From contig JASANC010000974.1 of the NCBI GenBank assembly GCA_030248135.1, positions 62,001 to 126,000 of the forward strand: a stretch of DNA of 64,000 bases. Direction: 5' to 3'. Positions 9,982 to 24,393 of the stretch are shown here, in pieces. The notes beneath the pieces are model-generated. The model searched no databases. It saw only the letters and a program-made list of their open reading frames with translations, and had not been told where the DNA came from. The stretch's first letter is position 1. Every line of letters starts with the position of its first letter. The DNA is from Theristus sp. LFF4_11 (lineage: Eukaryota > Nematoda > Chromadorea > Monhysterida > Xyalidae). The position numbers were made by a program, and so were the translations under genes.

Positions 9982-12884
9982 ATGATCTTTGTTATGAGCA
10001 ACCTGGTATTAGTGACTATATCGTTGCTAACAATAACGATCGGACCAGGTGGGCAGTTTGGAAATTGAATTTGTGTTATAAAAACCATGATTCTATATTA
10101 TTGTGTGTTATAACCATGTGTTATAAAAACCATATTATTCAACAAAAAACAACTGTTTTCCTCCACCTTCCTCAATGCAGCCACCGCCAACGAATCGTCC
10201 GGCAACGTCGTCAGTGAACGTCAGCGACTGCTGCGTCGTTTGTTTTACCAATATGACGCAAGAGTTCCACCAAGAAAGGACGAATCAATCATAGAAGTGT
10301 TTGTCAAGATGTTTCTCATCAACCTCGAAGACATTGTGCGCGGTAGTTTTTTTCGAGTTCAGTTCCTGAGAATGAGAATGGATTTTTCCAAAAAAGATAC
10401 GTTTTCAGGACGAATGGAAACAACTGATCATTCTGAATGGCATGTTGCACATGGTCAGTCGAAAGGTTTTTTAGTCTTCGAAAGTCTAAGACTTTCAAAT
10501 GCATTTGAAGTTTTTTTGAATACGTTGAACAATGTTTTTTATGCTAAAAGCGCTAAAAGTTTTCAATTTTTTTGCAGCAATGGACCGACGACTATCTTTC
10601 GTGGGATCCGAAGGAATTTGGGGGACTGAAGGTAATTGACGTTCCAACCGAGCGAGTTTGGATGCCTGGAGTGATGGCGTTTCAAAGGTTTGACTGGCGA
10701 GGGGGAGAAAAGCTGCTTTTCGTTCTGTTTTTGGTATTTGTTTAGTGGCTGTGCAACGGCAAACCTTCTGCTATCCAATTGTGATTTGGTATCAGCAACG
10801 TGGGTGGGACACTAAGGTACGTTTCTCAGTGCCCAAATCAAAAAATGCAAGAAATTTCCAAAAAAATCTCAGTTCCTCACCTGCGTTCGCCTATCCACCG
10901 GAAGTGCAGATCACGAGCAATGGCAGCATCGAGGTGGAGATCTACAACCGAATCAGTCGCTACTGCCGAGCGGACGTCTACAAGTTTCCATGGGATTCGC
11001 ATCACTGCAAGATCGGGTTGGGATAGAGAAAAACAACAGCTTTTTTGAATGCAATGGAGCGGAACTAATTGACAGAACTAAAAAAACGCACATCATCAGA
11101 ATTGGCTCCTCCTCATACGGCCGTGAGTTTCGCTTCGTTTCGGACGGCGTTTCATTGGATCACTTCTACCCGGTAATGGAGTACAATTTGGTCAGCTTCA
11201 CCGAGCACAAAGTTCGCAAGCAGAATCCGGTGTTGGGTAACAGCCTGCAAGATTTTCTTAGTAACTTTGAAACTTTTTCGTTGATATATCAATTTCAATA
11301 GAGCTAGTCAGCCTACGCATAGTTGAAACAATTACACAATTTCTTAGGCAACTACACCGTGCTCGAGTACTTGATTGACGTCGATCGAAGCGATCAATTC
11401 TACATTTTCATGCAAATTACCGCCAGTCATTTCGTCGGTGTGTTTGCGTTACTGCAGCTGTTTACGCCGATGGACCATCGCGGCATTCGAAGGGTAACCA
11501 ACCACGCATACCAAATCTTAAGGCGCATTCATGAAGCAGTATTTAGTGACGCATAGCTGTGTCAAAACATAGCTACGCAGTCACTAAATACTGCTTCATG
11601 AATGCCCCTTTAGTTTCACCTATTAAAAAATAAAAGTAAGTTTCTAGTCGAAACCAACTTGCCAAGAGTGCCCACAATTTTCTTTAGCAACCAGCAATGG
11701 TCGGCCAAAAGGTTTTCCTGTCGTTCTTCATGTTGCACATCACGGTGATGAAAATGCTGCCGCAGGTCGCAAACGTCCGTGTCGTGCTGAGTGAGTAATT
11801 AAGTATTGGTGAAACACGCTGATTACGGCTGCAAAACTCGCACTAAAGGTGCAATCATGAAACAGTATTTAGTGACCGCGCAGCGCAATGTTTTAACACA
11901 GCTACGCGTCACTAAATCCTGTTTCATGAATGCCGCTTAATGCTCCGGCAAAACGATGTTCCTAAAATTCAATCAAGTCTCGCAGAATTTTCAACTGCGT
12001 GAAAATTTTCGAAATTTTTCACAGCGACCTACCTCCTGCTGCAACAAGTGGTCGTGATCGTCAGCACAGTCGCGGCGACCGGTCTGATTCTGCTGATTCA
12101 ACCGCCGAAACGAACGCTCCATCCGTGGGCGAGATGGCTGTTCATCGAGACGCTCAGCGTCGTGTGCCCGTTCACGCAGAAGGCGAACGCGAAAAAAGAC
12201 ACGGTAGATCACTGTGCACTGAAGTTGGGCTTGTTGATTAGCTGTGCTGTTGTGCATAAAAAACGGCAAAATTGTGTTAAACGGCATTCATGAAACAATA
12301 TTTAGTGACGCGTACCTGTGTGATAAAACATTGCTACGCGGTCACTAAATACTGCTTCATGAAAGCACCTGCAGATTTTGAATGACATCTTTCAGCTGAA
12401 TGACTGAATTCATAGAAAACTGACAATTTTCCAGCTCAGCCTGTCCACAGTGCTACACCACGTGCACAAGGTTTACAATGAACGAAAGAAACAACAACAG
12501 CAACAGAACGATGAAGTGGAAAAAACCGAATCGGAGAGAGAGTCAGCCAATCAGACGGAAACGTCGCGGACGCTCGATTCGATGTCAACTGATGAGGAAA
12601 AAGAAACTACGAAACCGACTAAGCAAGACAATGAAACCGAAGCGCAGAACAGCCAGATGAAAAACGATAAACAGCCGAAGTTCAGAAACGTTGAACAGTT
12701 AGCTGATCTGGTTCTCCGTGAGAAGCAACTCTTGCTCGACCACCTTGAAGACACGGTGACCAAAGAGAAGGAGAAAGCAGAGTGGATGTACTTTATTGCG
12801 CTAGTTGAACGTTGGCTGCTTTATATTGGTGCCGTGACGTTGCATGTGTTGTTGTTGTGGTTGTTTTCGCATTCATGGAAATGA
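9982..12884 (+). CDS. Cys-loop ligand-gated ion channel subunit 2 (tandem paralogue)
   Basis: Paralogue of the preceding gene, starting 431 bp downstream. Exons 9982-10048, 10181-10335, 10409-10453, 10578-10687, 10873-11016, 11100-11236, 11348-11493, 11688-11790, 12025-12203 and 12435-12884 give 511 residues in frame. Exons 3, 4, M2 and M3 have the same lengths as in gene 1 (45, 110, 103 and 179 nt). The single 292-nt exon 6 of gene 1 is split in two here. Signal peptide MIFVMSNLVLVTISLLTI. Cys loop Cys157 and Cys171 (RADVYKFPWDSHH between). M1 about 238-258, M2 starts at Gln275, M3 about 305-328, M4 about 489-507, C-terminus SHSWK. The M2 9' residue is His285. No vicinal Cys pair. A GTGCGC donor at 10336 is inferred from homology and phase. 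The two subunits may co-assemble; that is inference. Confidence 0.9.
11518..11612. mobile_element. Palindromic MITE family A, intron 7 of channel gene 2
   Basis: TTAAGGCGCATTCATGAAGC ... GCTTCATGAATGCCCCTTTA with both inner arms intact (GTGACGCATAGCTGTG and CATAGCTACGCAGTCAC). Confidence 0.9.
11846..11940. mobile_element. Palindromic MITE family A, intron 8 of channel gene 2
   Basis: TAAAGGTGCAATCATGAAAC ... GTTTCATGAATGCCGCTTAA. Same family, with the two inner arms swapped in order relative to 11518-11612. Confidence 0.9.
12276..12371. mobile_element. Palindromic MITE family A, last intron of channel gene 2
   Basis: TTAAACGGCATTCATGAAAC ... CTGCTTCATGAAAGCACCTG, somewhat diverged. Confidence 0.85.
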
Positions 12885-12946
12885 GTTTGACCATAATCAG
12901 CTGATTCGCGGCATCGTTTACGTTGATTTACAGCACTGATTGACGG

Positions 12947-12952
12947 AATAAA
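12947..12952 (+). promoter_or_regulatory. Poly(A) signal AATAAA of channel gene 2
   Basis: AATAAA lies 62 bp after the TGA at 12884, in an otherwise AT-rich 3' flank. Confidence 0.5.
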
Positions 12953-13720
12953 CATCTGTACCAGAATCACAAATCAGCCTTCTTAAAGTTACAAATTGAT
13001 ATTTTACACTGCAAAATATTTGCTAAGAGTTTTGAACAACTCCACTTCAAACTGTTTTCTGAACGAAAACGATTTTTTTCTTCCTGTATTTAATTGTTTT
13101 CTGGATTAACGACAACCAAACAATAATAATCTGCCAAAACAATTACAGAATTTTTCCAGAATCAACCGGGATTACACAAAGTATCTACAACATCCTCAAA
13201 AGTAGTAACTGTAACATCCTCAAATATTATCTGAAGTTGTACACATTAAGAGTAACACAGTTGCTTCACAGAAGTGAATGCCATTTGTTCAACAAATATG
13301 CGGGAATCAGATAACAACAACACAAGCTTTAGCATTTTCAGATTATTCAATGATTTGTTTTTTTTTTGATTTTTTATAAGACGCTGACATGAAGGAGAAC
13401 ATTAAATTCTTAAGTCGCTACAAAAAACCACAAAACATTCAAAATAAATTACTCAGTTTTAACAAAATAACACAAAGGCACAAAACAAATCGAGCGAGTT
13501 TCACGTAAAGCTGGCAGACGAAACCCAGACGGATGACTGAAAACAATGAATGACGTATATTTTGTTCAGAAATCAAAGTAATCTTGCAAGCAAACCAGTT
13601 GAAAAATTATGACTCAACACCGGTAACACAGATGTAAGTACAACATGAACGCAAGCCAACCACAAACTGTGAAAAACAAAATAACTGAGTTCCAAATTTA
13701 GTTTTTTATTGGTTCCTGAA
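12953..13720. other. Convergent intergenic region, AT-rich
   Basis: Lies between the 3' ends of channel gene 2 (plus) and the C/EBP gene (minus). Mostly A/T-rich with no open frame or repeat recognised. TTTATT near 13706 could be the reverse-strand poly(A) signal of the C/EBP gene. Confidence 0.45.
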
Positions 13721-13811
13721 GAAGCATTCATGAAGCAGTATTTAGTGACGCGTAGCAGTAGTGTTAAACATAGGTATGCGTCACAAAATCATGCTTCATG
13801 AATGCCGCCTT
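13721..13811. mobile_element. Palindromic MITE family A at 3' end of C/EBP gene
   Basis: GAAGCATTCATGAAGCAGTA ... CATGCTTCATGAATGCCGCC. It lies within 50 bp of the C/EBP stop codon, so it is probably transcribed in that 3' UTR. Confidence 0.85.
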
Positions 13812-13859
13812 TCAACCGATTGAGGTCTTGCAGCATATTATTCAAACAACGCGCCCCAC

Positions 13860-16800
13860 TCAACGTCGGCGTGTTTTCGTCGGTGTCTGCACGGCAGTGC
13901 CCGTGCGCTTCTGCAGTTGCGCAATCAGCGTACGAAGATGCGCGTTTTCGGTCTCTTTTTCGGCGAGTTTCGCCCGCGTCGCCTCAAGTTCCTTGCGCAA
14001 CTTTCGATTCTCGACTTCCATCTAGAGAAAAAAGATATCTTAGACTGAATCAAACCACAATGCACCTTTCTAGTGGTTCACTGATCGTCGTAATAATTGA
14101 TTGTGATGCAGCCACAAATTTCAAGACCACCACGAATCGCATTGCATAAAGTTTGCAGCTTCATCACGCACACGCACACCGCAGTGCTGCCTGCGACGGA
14201 CACCAGGCGGAACTGCCAAACAGCGTTTTACCTCAGACAGATGGTCTGAGTGAACTACGTTTGTTGACATGTCATTTTTGCAGTTTTTTTGGTGTTCAAT
14301 TGCTGGAGCATCACGAATTCAATGCAAAATCCAGGACGCTGATTGATTGATTGGTCAAAGAGACGGTCCAAAAACTGGAAAAGCAAACGCGTTCAGCCAG
14401 AGAGTTGCCGAACTGACCGCTTTCTGCAGCATCGCCTTCTTCTGTCTGCTTCGTCGGACGGCGTCGTTGTTGCGATCCCGTTTGTCTCGCCATTCCGGCG
14501 TTCGCTCGTCCGGCTCCTTCAAGCGGTACGGTCGTGCGCGTGGCAGACAGTCTGCACAACAGAGAGAATAAGCGGCATTCATGAAGCTGTAATTAGCGGT
14601 CACTAAATACTCGTTCATGAATGCCCCTTTAGTAGAGTTGCGTTGGAAGTCTGCTCTCGAAGATGGAAATCCGCAGACAACTACAACTGGTGAAAGCAAT
14701 GGTTCTTGCGGTTTTGTTTGGTAAGCGCATACCGCGGCTCCCCAGGCTCGTCAGTGCTAAGTCCCGGGCTGCACCGCCCATCAATGTTGGGCGTGTACAG
14801 TCTGCGTTTGTGCAATGCAGTTGACTTTTGACGTACGAATTTTGAATAACGTGCAGTTTATCTTAAGATAGTATCTACGGTCGAACTCTAAATCCTAGGG
14901 AATCAGCTGATTGGTTGGTGGTCACGTGATGCATGCTTTTTGTGCAGGCATTGCTGTGGAGCGTCGTCTGTCGTCCTGCACAGAAAGCCATGCATGCACG
15001 TCACCACCAACCAATCAGCTGATTCCCTATAACTGTCGCAGGTGTCTGTGCGGTCACCCACAAACTGCCAACACAGAACAACATCACAGTATCAGCACAC
15101 TTCCAAATCGCCGCAACTCCACTGCCGTGACGTCACTCACCGGAATCAATCGACCCTCCATCGGTCGTCTCACTATTCACGGTGCTCTTTCTCGCTCGTT
15201 TCGACCGACGCGGCTGCGGATCGACCGATTGACATTGGCGATCGTTTGGCTGATGTTTCAGCAATTGATGACCTCCGATTGGTGGCTGTCGTTGTTGCGC
15301 CGGCCCAGTGCTGCCGGAAGCAAATGCCGATTGAACGTCGCAACTGAAAAGATACGATAAACTTCAAGTAGCGAGATAGTGGCAATTTAGTGAACTGGAG
15401 GACAACGAAGATTACAGGAAAAAGGATCACATTATATTGGAAATCACGTATAATCGGAACATCGGTGGGTCCGTTTAGGAACTTGCTGTGTCCTTTGAAC
15501 TTTGGACTTTGTTTTGTTTGTTCCCATAGGTGTTTTGAAAAGTCGCCCAATATGACAGATTTGAGGGGCTTTCATGTTTCTGTCTAACACTACGCCTTGA
15601 CATAGCTGTACGTAAACAATGTCCTCTCTCAATTCCACCCAATGACATGATACAACAACAATTCCTCTCGTGTGGCGAGGGCATAGGTCTATGGGGACCA
15701 TCAGCGTTCGTTCACTTTCACCTCGCACACGAAACCAACCCGAGTTGGTCTTGGTACATTCGGGTTTATTCTAGAGCCGGTGCGGGAACTACACACACAA
15801 AAAAACTTGAAAAAAATTCGTGAAAGAAAATCCACAATAACAAAAAAACCACAAGACCAACCGATAGGTGACCGGCTCCGCGGTGAGCGGGCGCTCGACG
15901 ACGGGCGCCGGAGAAGCGGCATTTCGACCGCCGCCGGCCGCGCGTTGACGAATCAAAAAGCGGTCGGTCGCGCTGAGTCGCGGTTTTTTCGCGCGTGGCG
16001 ACGACGACGGCGGTTCGGCGTCCATCGGTTGCAACTTGTGATACTTCACGTCGATCTCGTCCTCGTTCGTCACGTCCACGTCGACGGTCGAGTCGCCGCG
16101 CTGCACACGCACCGGCTCCAATGCGCCGGAAACGACGCCGCCGCCGTTGATCGTCTGTTGGATCTCGACGGCAACCGATCCACCACCATGATGGGCGGTT
16201 TGCGGTCGTTCCGCTTTCGTCACGTCCACCGGCTGCGGTACGAAATCGTCCGGCGACTGCGGCAGCTGCACTTTGCCCGACGGCACGTTCGGTGTGTCGA
16301 GGCTGAGAACGTGTGGTTGGTCGGAAGCACAGTGTGAGCAAATGTATCAATTGTGATCAAGATATTGCAAAATGTTTGCGACATATAGAAAGAAAACAAA
16401 GAGACACAAAAAAACATTTGAACAATGTTTAGTGTTTTTTTTTCTATCAGGTCTGCGACGCATTGCACCTGCATACATGTACGTCGAAAGGTATTCAGTT
16501 CTATGCTTGATGATGCTGCAATTCAAAATGACCCTCGTGATTCAACCGTATTCTCAGGGAGACCTCACCGATTTAGAATTACCGCGTCAAGCATGAAGCT
16601 GTTTACCAATCCAAGCGCGCATTCAGTCTCGGGACCAAAATAATTGATCGTACGTTATATCTAATTCGATGGTCTCACCCACACGCCGTTGGCTGTTGTG
16701 CCAGTATGACGCACACTTCAGTCATAAGTTCAAGGACAAAGTCAACCAAGTTGTAGGATGGTTCTCTGCATTTCGGCCTGGCCATTATCATACGTAGAAG

Positions 16801-18154
16801 AGGGGTGGCCTCATCAGTGATGTGCCGCTCTTGATCTCTCTCAACACACGAATCTGCAAATCCTCAATCGTGCGTGCCTCACCTGTCCGAACTGGCACTG
16901 ATCACGTTCGCGATGGCCGCCGTGATCGGTGTGTTCGCGGCCTGGTGCAGCTGGGCGTGAATGCTGCGCAGCGCACCGAGCGACGTCGGCGAATTGGCGG
17001 GCGAGTTGAACAGCGACGATTGGAGGATCGCGTCTGTGAACAAGAGAAAAGAGATATCGAATGCACACTTAAGACAAAGACACAAGACTTTGGCTTAAAA
17101 GACACACAGTCAAAGGCAGAAGTTACATCATTGCACCGAGTATTTAGCATATGGACGCATATGCTTCCAAAATAAACCACACAGAATGGTCGAGTAGACC
17201 AATCAGGTTGTCGTGATGCAGATAATGATCACTAAGCACCGGATTTCTTAGATAACTTGAGATGAAGCAGATAACGCACTAGCATTATCCGTCCGCATAG
17301 TTAACGTCCGCATCAAACGGCATGAAGTCAGCCTAACATCAGCATAAAGAGGAAAAATTAGCATAAAACCGCTTAAATCCTGCATAAAACAGCATAAACT
17401 GCATGAAATGAGAACAATGTCGCATAAAGTCAGCTAAAAAAAAAGAAGTCATTTTTACAGATTCAAAAGTTCGCAAACGCTCACCAATGGTCGGACTAGC
17501 GTTGTTCAGCAGATCGTTCGTCAAATCCATCGACGGCATCGATTCAAAAGGCAGCGCGTTCGGGCGTCCGAATGAGCGGCCCAAATTGTTGTTCGTACCT
17601 GCAGACGAATGCGCCTGCTGACCGTTACTGACGGTTGTTGTGGTGGAGCCCAAATTGGCGTGCCGTTTCACCACTTCCAGCAGATCAGCGATTGATTCCT
17701 GAATATCAAGGAAACAAAGAAGTCAGATTGATTTCATTTCTCTTGATTGGCTTAGATGCAGCAATGAGATGGAGTGCAGCCACTCAACTCAATGATTTTT
17801 CGACGTACATTTCGCCACCTGCCAAAAGCGTCTTCTCAGATGCGATCACACTTCCAAAAAACGCAGCAAGCACAACATTTCCCTGAACAAAACCTTGAAT
17901 TTAAGCAACCAGCCAAGCCAAACCTGACGAGCGACCATCGGCTGGCTTCCGACCGCCAGTCTACCGGAGCCGACGGATGTCTCCGAATCGGAGCTGTTCG
18001 GCAGAATCGTCGACGTCAGCGTCATTTTGGCGTCGTTTTCCGTCGAATTCGAGTGCATCTTTGTGAATTTAGGCTGATCCAGCTCATCAAGCGACAGATC
18101 GGCAAAGAAACTGCTCTCCTGATGCTGATTGGCTGTCGGATCCGTGGCAATCAT
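13860..18154 (-). CDS. C/EBP-family bZIP transcription factor
   Basis: Nuclear DNA-binding regulator. Minus-strand exons 18154-17924, 17698-17485, 17033-16883, 16302-15862, 15343-15141, 14551-14418 and 14021-13860 (TGA) join in frame to 511 residues. The ATG at 18154 is the first after an in-frame stop. Residues about 435-453 are the basic region (KRDRNNDAVRRSRQKK) with the NN-x-AV-x-x-SR signature of C/EBP proteins. An adjoining coiled coil (MEVENRKLRKELEATR, then LAEKETENAHLRTLI) runs to about 495. The basic region and zipper are split by an intron. The N-terminal two thirds is Ser/Thr/Pro/Asn-rich and holds an acidic patch (DLSLDELDQP) that may be an activation motif. A basic cluster RRSKRARK precedes the bZIP. 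An aspartate replaces the hydrophobic residue after NN in vertebrate C/EBPs. Which C/EBP subgroup is unclear. Confidence 0.87.
14569..14633. mobile_element. Palindromic MITE family A, short copy
   Basis: AAGCGGCATTCATGAAGC ... CGTTCATGAATGCCCCTTTA with one inner arm deleted. Lies 17 bp upstream of the bZIP basic-region exon, in its intron. Confidence 0.8.
14705..14790. repeat. Dispersed repeat with GCATACCGCGG core
   Basis: CTTGCGGTTTTGTTTGGTAA, GCGCATACCGCGGCT and CAGGCTCGTCAGTGC match 6950-7075. A further fragment (GACGGACACCAGGCGGAACT) is at about 14195. Confidence 0.6.
14870..15035. mobile_element. CCAATCAGC/CACGTG palindrome, complete copy
   Basis: Left arm AATCAGCTGATTGGTTGG then GGTCACGTGATGCATGC; right arm GCATGCACGTCACC then ACCAACCAATCAGCTGATT. 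Outside the left arm is CGGTCGAACTCTAAATCC, as in other copies. Intronic in the C/EBP gene. Confidence 0.75.
16490..16645 (+). repeat. Dispersed repeat (GAATTACCRCRTMAAGCATGAA family)
   Basis: Second copy of the repeat also at 3310-3510 and 30055-30245; shares TTAGAATTACC, AAGCATGAA and GCGCATTcAGTC blocks. Followed at 16780-16840 by a CCTGGCC ... GGTGGCCTCATCAGTGATG block that recurs near 29545 and 40540. Confidence 0.5.
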
Positions 18155-19810
18155 CGCTTTGATGGTCTTCCGAATGGAATTGCCTTCATGTACTCATTTA
18201 TTTTGGTTTATTGAGATAATTGAGAGTTTTGTTGGCAGCTGAAATGAATCAAGTCAGGTGGTTGGTGTTCACTTTGGATGAAATTGGACAATGAAGAAAA
18301 GCAGCATGTTACATGTACAAAAACCGTGCACTGCGCTGTATTTTTCAGCGCACAGATGCAGAGGCCTGTTCAACGTCAAACAACTGATTCCGCAACTGTC
18401 ATCACTACCTTGGTAAGATAAACGTTACATCGTTACATCGTTACATCTCATTCCGAAAAAGCACACAGCAAAAAACAAAACAAATAGAAGTCGGAAACAC
18501 AAGACAACAGTGATCAAACAAAGTGACATGAAAAGAAAAAAACGCATTTTCATCCGCTGACACACAGAAAACACACTGTGCAGCAGTTCAAAGTCGGCGA
18601 CACAGTGAACGCTGAAAAAATGCGCGTGCGCACAGCGCAATGCAAAACAGATACACTGACTGAACTGAAACGAAAATGACTGAACGTTGCACCATCACAT
18701 GTGTGTGCGTTTAGCGCACACCACACCACACTCCGATGATTGGTCGTCGCTAGCGGCAACAGCCAATCAGCGCACGACCGTATGACGTTGCGCATGACGT
18801 CATTATTATACGCGTTGGAACTTTTGGCATAGACACGCACATAAATGATGACTCACCTCACCCACCAGCTTGTGGTGGTGGTGTTGATGGGATCACGTGA
18901 TTTTTTGTCTCTATTTGCTGCTGATAACGAAAAACGATACGCATTGACGAAAATTGTCTCACGAAGACGGGCTGAAAAAAGAAATACTTTTTTAAAAACT
19001 TTTTAACGTTTTTCCATCAACAGCTTTCTCTTCTCAACAAAAACTTTGTACACGTCCCACTGTGGCCTGATCAAGGTTTTACGCGCGTACACGCAAACTT
19101 CTGAGCAAGTATTGCGAAATCGCTCTCAGGTGAAACGAGCGGTCTGCCTATGGCAGTGGAGTTCACTAACAATATATCTACTTTCCTGACACATGATTTG
19201 CGTCATAGTTTGTCCGGTTTTAAAAATAGCACAGCACAAATACAAAGACACGCACCGATTCACCGAACTTGTATTACTGCCGACACCCACATTCCCAGTC
19301 CTCGAAAAAGTGGCGTGATTCGTGATTACTAAAATTTACAGTCCTGAAATGTTGTTTTAATGAATCGACTATTCACATGTGAACATTTAGATCAGGTGCA
19401 TTTGAACAGTGATTTTTCGTCGAAAAAATTGGCTTCTCATACTTTTGAAAAGCCTCCCATCCTATTGATTATGATAAAAAATTACTCTTTTTGATAACAT
19501 ATACCCAATTTCAAATGGGAATTCATGCCAGTGACATAACGATCAACAAAGTTTTTTTTATTTTAACATCACACAACAAAATGGAGAAATCCAACTGAGG
19601 TGCACAAAAAACAATTAAACAAAAAAAGGTTGAACTAGCACTAAATTATAATTTTAGCAGAACTTTATCACATGTACAGTAAAAACAGACAAAACTGTGC
19701 TGCATGTTCAGATGCAACTCGGTGATTGGCTGCATCACAACGACCAATCAGCGTGTTGCACAAAAAAAATGTTCGACTCCAAGTAAATCATCACCTACAC
19801 ATCATACTAC
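18155..19810. other. 5' flank of C/EBP gene and 3' flank of PTGES2
   Basis: 1.66 kb between two minus-strand genes. Contains the C/EBP promoter candidate at 18735-18812 and possible 5' UTR sequence around 18845-18900. The 19100-19800 part is AT-rich with no trusted open frame. A reverse poly(A)-like TTTATT near 19556 may serve PTGES2. Confidence 0.45.
18735..18812 (-). promoter_or_regulatory. Candidate C/EBP promoter: two CCAAT boxes, CRE, C/EBP-like site
   Basis: Within 78 bp, about 590-660 bp upstream of the C/EBP ATG, are ATTGG (18739-18743) and CCAAT (18763-18767), a half CRE TGACGTTG (18783-18790), TTGCGCAT (18788-18795; C/EBP consensus is TTGCGCAA) and a full palindromic CRE TGACGTCA (18795-18802), then TATTATA. 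In C/EBP genes a CREB site plus auto-binding is a known theme. The CCAAT boxes could instead be remnants of the CCAATCAGC palindrome repeats. Confidence 0.5.
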
Positions 19811-23429
<3,619 letters not shown>

Positions 23430-23605
23430 GCTACTTTGGTCTCTGCAAGTTTTCGTAAACAATTCCACGTTCTTACAGAAAGAAACTCGAAACTTGATTT
23501 GATTGGTACAAAGTTTGATGCAGCTGATCTGAATGCAAAAATTATTTTGAATGTACGAATTGGATTGATTCGATAGTTTTTGAACACACAATTGAACGAA
23601 CAAAC

Positions 23606-23773
23606 GATGGCGATGTTTTTAGCCAGGGCTGACTCTGAAAAGCGTACAGAACGCCGTCGAGTAGGGCGCCCATCGAGTTTTCTCTGTCATTAAGTGCTTA
23701 TACACCCCTCGGCGGGGCTCGATCCCCCGAGCGCACAGACAACAGTCTAACGCACTACCACCAGGCCACGAGC
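23606..23773 (-). mobile_element. tRNA-derived SINE upstream of PTGES2
   Basis: Minus-strand copy with CGTGGCCTGGTGGTAGTGCG (box A) and CGGGGGATCGAGCCCCGCCG (box B). It lies 180-340 bp upstream of the PTGES2 start codon. Confidence 0.85.
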
Positions 23774-24393
23774 GGTGACACACGCCGACAAGACTCCAAT
23801 CAGCCCCGTTTGAAGTTCTGAACACGGTTACACGGTAAAACATCTGCACGCACAGTGCTGCTCCTGCCCCACATTCGTCTGCACTGCATTTCAGTCAACA
23901 ACTTTTTGACTGTGGTTTGATTGTTTTAACCATCCACAAAACCTGGTCACAGTTAAGACTACCACTTTGGTATCAGATATCTTTATCCTGCAATTAAACC
24001 ACATCAGATGGACAGACAAATTCACCATGATAATTGAATGCACCCTGTTAACACAAAAATTCCACCAAAATGAAAACAGAATAATACGATGATAAAAGCA
24101 CCTGAATTGGAATGAAAAATCAAATACAAGCCGCGTTACCTTTTTTTGCCTGCGGCAACCATACAGGTACGAAATCTGCACCATTTTAGACAACAAAAAC
24201 ACACAGAACACAGCACAACAGCATAAAACCAGATAAAAATTTCACATAAAACCAACAAGCCAGACGTCCACTATTCAACAAATATCTGTACTGACATTAT
24301 TTCTCTGTTCCACGGATAATTCGAATAAAATAACAAAATTACAAAAACGAAAACAACAGATGAAACGAAAACAGCACCACAAATAAAAATCAC
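23774..24393. other. Intergenic between PTGES2 5' end and next gene 3' end
   Basis: AT-rich 620 bp without open frames of coding character and without a named repeat. Probably contains the 3' UTR of the gene ending at 24394. Confidence 0.45.

Noticed and set aside
15789..16280. Separate single-exon gene reading MPSGKVQLPQSPDD
   Set aside because: The codon at the apparent start is GTG and the frame runs on upstream to an acceptor at 16302; it is an internal exon of the C/EBP gene.
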